Assembly (NCBI RefSeq): GCF_014170305.1
Contig: NZ_LZZT01000045.1
Coordinates: forward strand, 287,121-351,120
Reading direction: 5' to 3'
Length of the DNA stretch: 64,000 nt
Origin: Achromobacter sp. UMC71
GTDB taxonomy: Bacteria > Pseudomonadota > Gammaproteobacteria > Burkholderiales > Burkholderiaceae_B
Part shown: piece by piece, positions 56,148 through 64,000 of the stretch
How the letters are laid out: every line of letters begins with the position of its first letter
Numbering within the stretch: position 1 is the first letter of the stretch
The notes under the pieces: model-generated
Database searches by the model: none
What the model was told of the DNA's origin: nothing
Seen by the model: the letters and a program-made list of their open reading frames with translations, nothing else
Made by a program: the position numbers and the translations under genes

Positions 56148-56525
56148 GTATGCGGGGCGTACAAGCCTTACCGGCCAAACCAGCCCCGCCCGATCGGCCT
56201 TTCAGACATCGAAAAAACCACCCGCAACCAGAACCCGGCCACCGATGCCAGCAGCGCCTGCCCGACAGCATGTCCCTCTGTCATCGTCACATCCGCCCCC
56301 GACACATGGCGCAGCACCGCCTGCACCGGCTCAACTCGGCACCCATTTAGCATCCCCGCGGATGAGCCGCCAAGCGCAGGGCGGGCCTGCCTGCCGAAGG
56401 GCGAGCTCGACCATGACTCCGCCCCGCCTTCGCTAAACTTTTCCTCCCCAAGCCGGATATGTTGTCGAGGATGGCAAAAAAAGTCGATGCAGGTCCTCTT
56501 TGTCTATACATATCAGGAGATATCC
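56148..56525. other. 378-bp region before the RiPP precursor gene
   Basis: No convincing gene. A minus-strand 61-codon ORF (56168-56353) has no recognisable domain or start signal. Upstream of the peptide gene the DNA becomes AT-rich (56425-56525). ATATC-AGGA-GATAT (56510-56523) is an inverted repeat centred on the ribosome-binding site, so the site would sit in a tetraloop. No clear -35/-10 pair is visible; the promoter lies somewhere in this stretch. Confidence 0.45.
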
Positions 56526-56726
56526 ATGACGCTAATCGCTGCCCAACAGGGCGCGGAATCCGCCCAGGCGCTTGAACAGGGCGCGGCGAGCAAGGTCGAG
56601 AAAAAAAAACCCCGCCGTGACGTCGAATGGTCGGTGACGCACAAGATGCGCCTGCCCCACAAGGTCGGCATGCCGCTGGGTTCTGGCGGCAGCGGCGACG
56701 ACTCCGGCAGCGGCGGCGCCCCTTGA
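56526..56726 (+). CDS. Putative RiPP precursor peptide (azole-type, Gly/Ser-rich core)
   Basis: 66 residues. An Ala/Gln/Glu-rich helix-forming N-terminus (about 1-22), a basic stretch KVEKKKPRR (23-31) and DVEWSVTHKMRLPHKVGMP would form the leader, and the C-terminal LGSGGSGDDSGSGGAP the core. The core has no Cys; serines 53, 56 and 62 follow Gly and serine 60 follows Asp. Gly-Ser is a favoured site for oxazol(in)e formation, as in microcin B17. CAGGAGA precedes the ATG by about six bases. It lies 93 bp before the first SagB-YcaO gene. No homologue is recognised. Confidence 0.65.
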   Translation: MTLIAAQQGAESAQALEQGAASKVEKKKPRRDVEWSVTHKMRLPHKVGMPLGSGGSGDDSGSGGAP

Positions 56727-56727
56727 G

Positions 56728-56743
56728 CTGCGGCACGCCGCAG
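56728..56743. repeat. Hairpin between precursor and synthetase genes
   Basis: CTGCGGC-AC-GCCGCAG begins at the end of the precursor gene. It lacks a T-run directly after, but AGTAA/TTACT with a T6 tract follows at about 56787-56804. Together they could lower read-through so that peptide is made in excess of enzyme. Confidence 0.4.
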
Positions 56744-56819
56744 GCCCTGTTGTCCGCGTTGCCCGATCCCTCGCCCGCCCGGCGGCAGTAAGGGATTTTT
56801 TACTCTCTTTCCCGTATTC

Positions 56820-59078
56820 ATGGTTTCACAGACCGACGCCGCAACGCCGCTCGGCCACCTCGCGCCGCTTCCGGCAACGCCAATGTGCCCGGCGGTCACG
56901 GGCACGGCCATCTTGACCGGCCGCCGCCTGCGCATCCGCCATGCTGATGGCGAGCTCTCCGTCACCGCGCCGCCCGCCTTCTTGCGCGCGGCGCTGGATC
57001 TCTGCGATGGCACGCGCCCTGTCGCTGCCATCTTGTCGGCATTGCCTACCGCGATCAATCCCGAGCGCTTCGCGGCCTTTCTGGCGGATCTGCTTGCGGC
57101 AGGGGCCTTGGTGGACGGCAACCTGTTGACGGCGCATGCATTGCAGTACGCCTCCCAGGCCGCCCCTCACGGCCGCTCCGCACCACCGCTGGACACCGAC
57201 CGTCTCAGCCGCCGCCCGCGCTGGCCAGACGCAACGTCCACCACTGACGCTCTGAGTATCGACACCGTCGACGCAGCCGCCTGGATGGCGCCCCTGACGC
57301 ACCGGATTTCCTGCTATGTCTTCGCGAATACCGCCATGCCAGCCGGCAGTCTCACGGGCTTGTTATGGGCGCTGTGCGGCATTGTACGTACCGCCCACGA
57401 GCGCCTTGGCGCCGATATCGCCCGCCGGACCATTGCATCCGCAGGCGCCCTGCATCAGGTCCAGCCTTACGTAGCGTTGCGGCGTCCTGTCGACGGCCAT
57501 GCGCCGGGCATCTACCGCGTGCACTACCCCGGCCCGCGCCAGGTGGCTCTGGAGCGCGTCGGCGACGTCTCCCTGCTGGTACGCGCCTTCGTTCAGCCCT
57601 GGCATGTGCAGACGGCCACAGGCGCCATTTTCCTGGCGGGTGATATCGCGTTGGCAGCGACCCGCTACCGCAACCGCGCGGTGCAGTACCTGTACACCGA
57701 AGCCGGCGCCGCGCTGCATAACGGCGCGTTGGCCGCCACTGCACTTGGCCTGGGCTATGCCACGCTGGGCTGCTACGACGAAGCGGCCGTGCAGGCGCTC
57801 TGCGGCACGGGGCCACAACTGATACTGGGATCGGCGGTGTTCGGCCCATCGACGGATGCGCCCGTTCCGGCCGGGTCCGGCCCGGAACTGGAATTTTCGT
57901 GGATCGACACGAGCCTGCTGGACAACGGCGCCCCGCAGGCCGCGGCCCCCCCACTGTATCTGGCCCGCGCCCAGCAGCGGCGCAACGCGCCCGACGGCGA
58001 CTATTCCTGGGGTGCAAGCCAGGACCCAGACACGGCCTATCGCAAAGCCAGCGCCGAAGTCATCGAGCGCCTGGCCTGGAACACGCCAGACGCGCCGGCC
58101 GAGGGCTGCGCCAACGACCTGCCAGGCACCCTGGACCCGTCCGCCTTCATCCGGTATCGCACGGCGCAATATCGCCGGCCAGGCTTCCCTTTTCGGCCGT
58201 TTTCCGCGACCCAACGCTATCACTGGACTCGTGCCGTCCACAGCGACGATGGCCGCTCCGCCTGGATTCCCGCAGATCTGGTCTACGCGCGGCCCTCGCT
58301 GGTCCGCGCTGGTCTTGCGCTCGTCCCGCCTCTGACGTACGCCACCACTTCGGGCTGTGCAGCCGGCGCCACACCGCCCGAAGCCATCGAACGCGCCCTG
58401 GGCGAACTGATCGAACGCGATGCGTTCATGCGCCACTGGCTCAGCCAGCACCCCGGCACACCCTTGGCCGACACCAGTTTGCCTGCCGATATCCAGGCAC
58501 GCCTGCAACGCCTGCGCGCGCTGCCCAGCGAGATCAGCATTCAACGGCTGGACTCGCAGTGGGCGCACGTCTTCATCGTCTGGGCGCGCGATGACACCCG
58601 CTGCTTCACGACCCTGGGCGCCGCGGCAGGCAACGATCCGCACGCAACCCTGGCACACGCCCTGGCAGAACTGGAATCGCGCGTGCTGGCCTGGCGCCAT
58701 GGCCCTGTCCCGATGATCAGCCACCCCGCCGCGGTGCGCACCCCGGCCGACCATTTCGAACTGTATGGCGTCAGGCGCTACTACCGGCGGGCCGATACGC
58801 TGTTCCAAGCCCATGCTGCCGCCATCGATTGGCGCGACCTGGCGCAGCGGCCCCTGCGCGGCGCGCTGGTGCACCGGCTGGCCGCGGCCGGCATGGCGCC
58901 CGTCATCGTCGACCTCACTACCACGCAGTGCGTGCTGGACCACGGCACGCGCCCGCTGCACGTGGTCAAGGCATTTGTGCCATCCCTGGTGCCCCTGTCT
59001 TTCGGCGTGGGCCTGGAGCCCCTGGGCATGCTCGCCCAGGTGCATCGCCACGCGAAATTTCCCCACCCATTTCCTTGA
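56820..59078 (+). CDS. Fused leader-binding / SagB dehydrogenase / YcaO cyclodehydratase, paralogue 1
   Basis: 752 residues. About 25-105 is a small wHTH-like domain (RLRIRHADGELSV, LDLCDGTRPVAAIL) like the leader-binding part of azole C-proteins. About 155-345 is a SagB-type FMN dehydrogenase (IASAGALHQVQPYVAL; YRNRAVQYLYTEAG; LGLGYATLGCYDE), though the entry motif HRISCY is atypical. About 375-752 is YcaO with ATP/Mg glutamates in SAEVIER (E413, E416) and GELIERDAF (E529, E532) and SGCAAG before them. The C-terminus is PHPFP, the PxPxP tail of azoline-forming YcaO proteins. It should cyclise Ser/Thr/Cys and oxidise the azolines. No clear ribosome-binding site. Confidence 0.82.
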   Translation: MVSQTDAATPLGHLAPLPATPMCPAVTGTAILTGRRLRIRHADGELSVTAPPAFLRAALDLCDGTRPVAAILSALPTAINPERFAAFLADLLAAGALVDGNLLTAHALQYASQAAPHGRSAPPLDTDRLSRRPRWPDATSTTDALSIDTVDAAAWMAPLTHRISCYVFANTAMPAGSLTGLLWALCGIVRTAHERLGADIARRTIASAGALHQVQPYVALRRPVDGHAPGIYRVHYPGPRQVALERVGDVSLLVRAFVQPWHVQTATGAIFLAGDIALAATRYRNRAVQYLYTEAGAALHNGALAATALGLGYATLGCYDEAAVQALCGTGPQLILGSAVFGPSTDAPVPAGSGPELEFSWIDTSLLDNGAPQAAAPPLYLARAQQRRNAPDGDYSWGASQDPDTAYRKASAEVIERLAWNTPDAPAEGCANDLPGTLDPSAFIRYRTAQYRRPGFPFRPFSATQRYHWTRAVHSDDGRSAWIPADLVYARPSLVRAGLALVPPLTYATTSGCAAGATPPEAIERALGELIERDAFMRHWLSQHPGTPLADTSLPADIQARLQRLRALPSEISIQRLDSQWAHVFIVWARDDTRCFTTLGAAAGNDPHATLAHALAELESRVLAWRHGPVPMISHPAAVRTPADHFELYGVRRYYRRADTLFQAHAAAIDWRDLAQRPLRGALVHRLAAAGMAPVIVDLTTTQCVLDHGTRPLHVVKAFVPSLVPLSFGVGLEPLGMLAQVHRHAKFPHPFP

Positions 59079-59089
59079 CGACTCCCCAC

Positions 59090-61411
59090 ATGCTGACGGA
59101 AGCCCCCATCACCGCAGAAGACCTGCGCGCCCATGATCCCGCCAGGGTGTGCCCGATGCTGGCCGGTCCCGCGCTGATCGATGGCGACACGCTCACCGTA
59201 CGCCAAGCCCACGGCGACATCGCCATTCGCGCCGACCGCGCGTTGCTGCGCCGGGCCTTCGCCTTGTGCGACGGCACCCGCTCCATCACGGAACTGCTGG
59301 ACAGCGTCGCGCACCGCGACACGCGCGAGCGGCTCGGCCGGTTCATCCCCTTTCTGCTGGACAGCGGCGCCCTGGTGGACGCCGGGAGCTATCTGCTGGC
59401 CAATATGGGGTTTGCCTGGGGCAGTAGTCCCTATGGCCAGCCTGCACCCGACAACCTGTCCGAACGCATCGGCCAGCGGTTTGCAGGATCCGCCACTTCG
59501 CCAGCGAACAACGCCACGGCACCGGCCGGCTCGGTCCGCGCCCCCGCGCAAACCCTCGCAGCGGCGTGCCGTCCCTCTCTGCAACGCACCATCGCCCGCC
59601 TCCAGGACGACACCCTGCAAACGGCCCTGGCCACCCGCCGTTCGACCTATACCTACGGTGATGCCCCCGTGCCGCAAGAGGCGCTGGACGCGTTGGCCTG
59701 GTCGTTGACGGGCATTGTCTGCAACGACCGCGAGCGCGCGGGCCATCTCCTGCCCCGCCGCACCACGCCTTCGGCGGGCGCCATGCACCTGACCGAGGTC
59801 TACCTCGCGCTGCAGCGCCCCACTTGCGGCGCGCCTGGACAAACCCTGGCGCCCGGCCTCTACCGTGTCCGCTATCCCGACGCCTATCTCCTGCAATACG
59901 AATTGATCGCCCCGTCGCTGGCGACCCTGCCACGCGCCATCGCCAAGCCCTGGCTGCTGGAATCAGCCGCGGGCATGATCTTCCTGGCGGCCGACGCGCA
60001 ACTGGCCGCGCTGCGCTACCGCAACCGCGCCGTGCAATACCTGTACACCGAAGCCGGCATGGCTCTGCAGAACGGCGCCCTGGCCGCCAGTCACCAGGGC
60101 CTGGGCTTCGTGGCGTTTGGCAGCTACTACGAGGCTATCGTGCGCAGCCTGTGCCGCACGCCGAGCCATCTGATCCTGGGTTCGGCGATCTTCGGCACCC
60201 TGCCCACCGCCAGCCAGCTGGCGCGGACCGACGCCGCGCCTGTCATGGATTTCACGTGGGCCGATGCCCCTTCCGACCAATACACCCTGCCCTACTATGT
60301 TGGCCGCGCCAAACTCCGGCACGGTCCGATCGACCGCCCCACTTGGGGCCGCGACACCGATCCTGTGCTGGCTTGCCGGAAGGCCGTCGCCGAGACCATC
60401 GAACGCCAAGGCTACTGCGAACCCCGCAACCTGCGGCAAGCCGCCTACGCCGACCTGACCGATGCCCTGCATCCGCACCACGTCGCGCGCTTCACCCCAC
60501 AGCAGTACCGTCGCAAAGGCTTTCCTTGCGTGCCATTCGATGACCACGCCACGCAGCGCTGGGCCGACGCCGAACGCATCACCGACGGCCGGCGTATCGC
60601 CGTACTGGCCGATCTGGTCTACTCGGCCGAATCGCTGCGCAACCGCCATGGGCAAAGCGCGTTCTACTGGTACAGCAATTCCTCGGGCTGCGCCGCCGGC
60701 ACCACCCAGGCCGACGCCCGCCTGGCAGGCACGCTGGAGCTGATCGAACGCGATGGCTTCATGCGCCATTGGCTCGCCCAGCAGCCCGGCACGGGCCTGC
60801 CGATCGACTCGCTGCCTGGCGCGTTCCAGGCCCGCGTCCGCGCCATCCTCGCCACGGGATTCTCCGTCACGGTCCAGGCCTTGCCATCCCCCTACGCCCA
60901 GGTAGCCTTCCTGATGGCGCGCCATGCCGAGCGGCGCGTTGCCTGCGTCAGCGCAGGCGCCGGGCTAGGCCTGCAACGCGCCCTGGAATCGGCCCTGGCC
61001 GAACTGGAATCCCGCGTCTTCTCGCTGCTGCATGGAATTGCCATCGGCCGCATCCGCCCAGCCAGCGTCCGCACGCCCGACGACCACTTCGACCTGTACG
61101 CCAGCCCCGCCTGGTTTCACCGGGCCGACAACCTGGCCGTCCCCGATACCCATCAACCTTTCGCGCAGATCGAGCGCCACGACCTGCCCGACGCGCAGGC
61201 GCTCTACGACGGGCTGGTCGCCCAAGGCATCAGCCCCTTGTTCGTCGACATCACGCCCCGCCAGAACGCACTGGGTTCAGGCGAACGCCTGGCCGTGGCG
61301 CGTGCGTTTGCGCCCGGTCTAGTGCCCATGTCATTCGGTAGCGGCATGGAACCGCTCGGCAACGTGGCCAGCCACCATCCCGCGTCGACTTTCCCCCATC
61401 CTTTTCCCTGA
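59090..61411 (+). CDS. Fused leader-binding / SagB dehydrogenase / YcaO cyclodehydratase, paralogue 2
   Basis: 773 residues with the same order as its neighbour: leader-binding-like domain (about 30-105, LTVRQAHGDIAI, FALCDGTRSITELL), an Ala/Pro linker, SagB domain (about 180-370: RRSTYTYG, TPSAGAMHLTEVYLAL, LYTEAGMALQNGALAAS) and YcaO (about 400-773: AETIER E435/E438; LELIERDGF E550/E553), ending PHPFP. The SagB entry motif is closer to consensus than in paralogue 1. The two proteins share identical stretches such as YRNRAVQYLYTEAG, so they come from a tandem duplication. It starts 11 nt after the first gene's stop and may work as a heterodimer with it. Confidence 0.82.
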   Translation: MLTEAPITAEDLRAHDPARVCPMLAGPALIDGDTLTVRQAHGDIAIRADRALLRRAFALCDGTRSITELLDSVAHRDTRERLGRFIPFLLDSGALVDAGSYLLANMGFAWGSSPYGQPAPDNLSERIGQRFAGSATSPANNATAPAGSVRAPAQTLAAACRPSLQRTIARLQDDTLQTALATRRSTYTYGDAPVPQEALDALAWSLTGIVCNDRERAGHLLPRRTTPSAGAMHLTEVYLALQRPTCGAPGQTLAPGLYRVRYPDAYLLQYELIAPSLATLPRAIAKPWLLESAAGMIFLAADAQLAALRYRNRAVQYLYTEAGMALQNGALAASHQGLGFVAFGSYYEAIVRSLCRTPSHLILGSAIFGTLPTASQLARTDAAPVMDFTWADAPSDQYTLPYYVGRAKLRHGPIDRPTWGRDTDPVLACRKAVAETIERQGYCEPRNLRQAAYADLTDALHPHHVARFTPQQYRRKGFPCVPFDDHATQRWADAERITDGRRIAVLADLVYSAESLRNRHGQSAFYWYSNSSGCAAGTTQADARLAGTLELIERDGFMRHWLAQQPGTGLPIDSLPGAFQARVRAILATGFSVTVQALPSPYAQVAFLMARHAERRVACVSAGAGLGLQRALESALAELESRVFSLLHGIAIGRIRPASVRTPDDHFDLYASPAWFHRADNLAVPDTHQPFAQIERHDLPDAQALYDGLVAQGISPLFVDITPRQNALGSGERLAVARAFAPGLVPMSFGSGMEPLGNVASHHPASTFPHPFP

Positions 61412-61434
61412 ACGCTTCACCACCAGGAAACCCC

Positions 61435-62073
61435 ATGCACCTGCCCACCGGCGTTGAAGTCCACGACGACTGGTTCACGCCCGACCTGCTCGAGCGCCTG
61501 ACCCAGGCGTCCAACTGGATGCCCATGTACTTCCTGAACCGCGCCAGCCGGTTCGAAACGCACTCCCTGGACATCCATTGGTACTACCCCGTCGCCGTCA
61601 CCGAAGAAGCGCTGTTCGGACGCGTCGAAGACCAAATGGACGCACTGGAAGACCCGCTCGATGTGCTGCGCGAAACCTGGGAAATGGTCGCCGCCAAGAT
61701 CGGCGGCACCCTGGGCTTGTACGAATGCAGCGTCAGCGCCAACACCTTTGGCACCGAAGGCAACCCGCACTTCGACTTTCGCAACCGCACCGTGGCGCCC
61801 GCTCACCTCACCGTACTGATCTACTGCAGCCCGCAGTGGGACATCACCTGGGCTGGCGAAACGTTGATCTTCGATGAAAACGGCGAAATCAGCGGCGGCA
61901 TCATGCCCCGTCCGGGCCGCGTCGCCATCTTGCGCGGCGACCCCCATCACGTCGGCCGGTCCGTCTCGCGAATCTGCCCCAGCGACCGCCGCGTGCTGGT
62001 GTTCAAGATGTGGGACGAAGACGCGCTGCGACCGCTGGTCGAGCAGGCCAGGCTCCGGGCGCCGCAGGTCTAA
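61435..62073 (+). CDS. 2-oxoglutarate/Fe(II)-dependent oxygenase in the RiPP cluster
   Basis: 212 residues. The HxD...H facial triad is visible as H112-F-D114 and H171/H172, with Arg175 or Arg179 as possible 2-oxoglutarate ligand (HHVGRSVSR); the layout resembles prolyl-4-hydroxylase-like enzymes. AGGAAA lies about five bases before the ATG. Directly following the synthetases by 23 nt, it is likely a tailoring hydroxylase acting on the peptide (Pro or Asp in the core) or on a free substrate. Its stop overlaps the convergent ATP-grasp stop (CTAA). Confidence 0.78.
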   Translation: MHLPTGVEVHDDWFTPDLLERLTQASNWMPMYFLNRASRFETHSLDIHWYYPVAVTEEALFGRVEDQMDALEDPLDVLRETWEMVAAKIGGTLGLYECSVSANTFGTEGNPHFDFRNRTVAPAHLTVLIYCSPQWDITWAGETLIFDENGEISGGIMPRPGRVAILRGDPHHVGRSVSRICPSDRRVLVFKMWDEDALRPLVEQARLRAPQV

Positions 62074-63032
62074 GCCGCTTCCCCAAATATCGACGCCAGC
62101 ATATGGGGATACACGCCAGGATGAATCATCGGATGGCTGTTCATCTCCAGCAACCAGACCCGGTCTTCCGAGTCGATCACCGCATCCAGCGTAAACACCG
62201 AATTGCGCCGCACCGCCGCGTCGATACCGCGGTACAGCAACTGCCCCGCGTAGCTGAACTGCCCGGCAATCTCTGGCGATACCGACCGCCACACATTGCG
62301 GTTCGTCACCGTCACCCGGTCGTACGGCGTCATATAGCGGTAGTCCAGCATCACCTCCATACCGGCGGGCAGCACGGAATCCAGATCCACGCCCTGCCAC
62401 GCCAGAATTTGCACTGACTCGTCCAGATTCAACGCCACATCGAAATTGCCGCGCGGCTGCGCCGCAATCTCGCGCAGGCTGCGCCGGCCATCCCCGGTAA
62501 TCATCGGCGGCGTCAGCACCTCCAGCGCCACCGGATGGCCATTCCAGAACCACGCCTTGGCACTGCGGCCCCGTATGAACTGCTCATAGAACTCACCTTC
62601 GGCCAGCTCCACGTCCGCGTCCAATGGCGCCAACGGCCCGAACGGTCCACGGATACCGACGCCAAACGACCCTACCGCAGGCTTGACGATGTAGTCCGGC
62701 GCCAAATGCGCCCCTTCCGTCCAACTGGCCGTTACCCGCAGCCCATTGGCCACCGCATAGTCCTTGAATGCACGCTTGTCGTTGGACAACGCCCATGACT
62801 TCACCGCGTACGGCATCCAGCCAATGAAATTTCCATCCGCCGACATGTCGCGGTGGTAGACGATGCGACCTTCTTCTTCCCGGACGAATCGCGGGATCAG
62901 CACCACCTTGCGATCGTTCAACTGCAAAGACATCTCGTAGGTTTCGGGCGCCATGCGCATTTCCGCCCCCCGCTCAAGCGCCCATTCACGGATGGGGTAC
63001 AGGTGTTTGATGGGGCGGAAGAGGTAGTGCAT
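62070..63032 (-). CDS. ATP-grasp domain protein
   Basis: 320 residues. The ATP-grasp core is seen in YIVKPAVGSFGVGIRGPFG (about 118-136, ATP-contacting lysine and flexible loop) and the metal-binding VWLLEMNSHPMIHPGVYPH near the C-terminus. Such enzymes join a carboxylate to an amine or thiol via acyl-phosphate. It converges with the RiPP operon (4-nt stop overlap), so a role there, for example peptide ligation, is possible but unproven. The frame stays open upstream into RHS sequence; the ATG at 63032 is chosen since homology to the RHS part ends near 63130. Confidence 0.7.
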   Translation of the reverse strand: MHYLFRPIKHLYPIREWALERGAEMRMAPETYEMSLQLNDRKVVLIPRFVREEEGRIVYHRDMSADGNFIGWMPYAVKSWALSNDKRAFKDYAVANGLRVTASWTEGAHLAPDYIVKPAVGSFGVGIRGPFGPLAPLDADVELAEGEFYEQFIRGRSAKAWFWNGHPVALEVLTPPMITGDGRRSLREIAAQPRGNFDVALNLDESVQILAWQGVDLDSVLPAGMEVMLDYRYMTPYDRVTVTNRNVWRSVSPEIAGQFSYAGQLLYRGIDAAVRRNSVFTLDAVIDSEDRVWLLEMNSHPMIHPGVYPHMLASIFGEAA

Positions 63033-63129
63033 GAGGAATGGCGTGGCCGGAGGGTGCGTGGGCGTCAGGCAATTTGGTGGCCCAAGATCTAACTTCTCCC
63101 TTCGGCAAGCAATCGGTTTAGCGGCCCGT

Positions 63130-64000
63130 CCGCCCGCCTGTATCCGATACGACCCCGGACTGGCCGAAGGATTGCCCCCGTCAATCGGTCGGAAGCTCGG
63201 CGAGAAATCATCCGCCCCCGCCGCCGGCCCGGTCGTTCCCATCAACTCCCCGTTCACCACCAGCGACCGGATCGTCTGCCCGTTCTGCACGCGCTGCAAA
63301 ATCTTGCCGTTGGCATCATTGACCAGCGTCTGGTTCTTGCTGCTGTCCTTGCTATCGACCACGCCGATCAGGTTGCCGTTGACGTCGTACTGGTACGTCG
63401 TCTGGCCCGGGTCCAGCGCGGTGCTGGTGCCCGACAGCGTCTTCTCCCGGTAGCCCTCGTAGCGCTCGTGGGTGTAGGTGTACGTGTTGGTGTAGGGCGA
63501 GCCGTCATACACCGCCGTCGAGTACTGCGTGACGTTGCCCGCCTGGTCGTAGCCGGAATACGTCGTGGCGTAGCCGCCCGACAGGCCCGCATCGGTCATC
63601 TTGACCACCCGCGCCGAATACAGCCGCCCGGCGCCGTCGTAGCCGTCATACGCCGCTGCTCGCCCGCCAGCCCCGACCGGTCAAAGAACGCCTTGCCCAG
63701 CGACCCGTCGATGCCGCTGAGCACCACGCGGTCGGCCCCGTCGTAGTAGCGCGCGTCCAGCAGCAGCCCGTCGCGCCGCAGCGTGGTCAGGCGGTTGATC
63801 GCGTCGTACGTGTACCGCTCCGTGGTGAAGCCGGCCGCCGTGCCGCCGTCGGCATAGAGGACCTTGTCCCAATACGTGTCCGAGAGGCGGTTGCCGTTGG
63901 CGTCGTACGTCAGCTTGTGGCCCTGGGCCGCGTTGATCTCCAGGTTGGCGTTGACCGCCTCGACCGTGGTCTGGCGGTTCATCGCGTCGTAGCCGTACCA
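63130..64000 (-). pseudogene. RHS/YD-repeat protein, 3'-truncated and frameshifted (continues beyond window)
   Basis: Minus-strand YD repeats are clear: LTYDANGNRLSDTYWDKVLY, YTYDAINRLTTLRRDG, YQYDVNGNLIGVVDSKD. The frame breaks near 63653-63655: restoring one G turns GAGCAGCGGCG into a continuous EQR-AYDGYDGAGRLYSARVVKMT. The 3' end reads SPSFRPIDGGNPSASPGSYRIQAG and then stops resembling RHS, where related proteins continue into a LysM-like region, so the core end and any toxin tip are missing. The 5' end is outside the window. Confidence 0.75.

Noticed and set aside
56168..56353. 61-codon minus-strand ORF upstream of the RiPP peptide
   Set aside because: One hydrophobic stretch but no start signal or recognised family; could be a remnant, not supportable as a gene.
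62070..63608. RHS protein with an ATP-grasp domain as its C-terminal toxin tip
   Set aside because: The frame is open, but RHS similarity ends near 63130 without the usual core-end motif, and the RHS gene is frameshifted upstream, so a functional polymorphic toxin is unlikely.

Overview
The window is GC-rich, tightly packed DNA from a betaproteobacterium, most likely Alcaligenaceae (Achromobacter or Bordetella type). The grounds are periplasmic Bug-family solute receptors next to catabolic genes, many LysR regulators each beside its target, a complete Wsp chemosensory operon, and strong G/C bias at third codon positions. No rRNA, tRNA, CRISPR array, insertion sequence or phage gene was seen. 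The species call is an inference from gene content.

Layout. 1-4652: acyl-CoA catabolism (two acyl-CoA dehydrogenases, an acyl-CoA ligase, a Bug receptor). 4721-11899: a D-cysteine desulfhydrase-like enzyme, a GntR regulator, a universal stress protein, a LysR/MFS efflux pair and a cystathionine-synthase-like enzyme paired with an Lrp regulator. 11962-20498 (minus strand): wspABCDEFR, a surface-sensing pathway ending in the diguanylate cyclase WspR. 20754-26126: an amidase, a thioesterase, a second LysR/MFS pair and a truncated haemoglobin. 26135-30045: a DinG-type helicase with an N-terminal nuclease motif and a FAN1 nuclease, overlapping by 4 nt behind an SOS-like box. 30137-30830: a small P-loop kinase behind what reads as a complete leader-peptide attenuator with Ile/Thr codons. 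31513-35335: a three-subunit flavocytochrome dehydrogenase of the gluconate 2-dehydrogenase type. 36350-45882: a divergent carbohydrate or polyol regulon (GntR, GlpD-like dehydrogenase, FGGY kinase; opposite, an ABC importer, an aldo/keto reductase and a class I aldolase) with two copies of a probable operator between the arms. 45870-54044: transport and regulator genes and an argininosuccinate-lyase-like enzyme with a Bug receptor. 54045-56147: a LysR remnant, a MerR regulator and an Old Yellow Enzyme flavoprotein with a textbook MerR promoter.

The most unusual locus is 56526-62073. A 66-residue peptide with a Gly/Ser-rich C-terminus is followed by two tandem paralogous proteins, each combining a small leader-binding-like N-terminal domain, a SagB-type azoline dehydrogenase and a YcaO cyclodehydratase ending in PHPFP, and then by a 2OG-Fe(II) oxygenase. 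This reads as an azole-forming RiPP cluster with the synthetase condensed into single polypeptides, no separate E1-like protein, and no visible exporter or protease. An ATP-grasp gene converges on it, and a frameshifted, 3'-truncated RHS gene runs off the right edge.

Starts were chosen by ribosome-binding sites, family length and overlaps. Function calls rest on motifs and family resemblance read by eye; no database search was possible.
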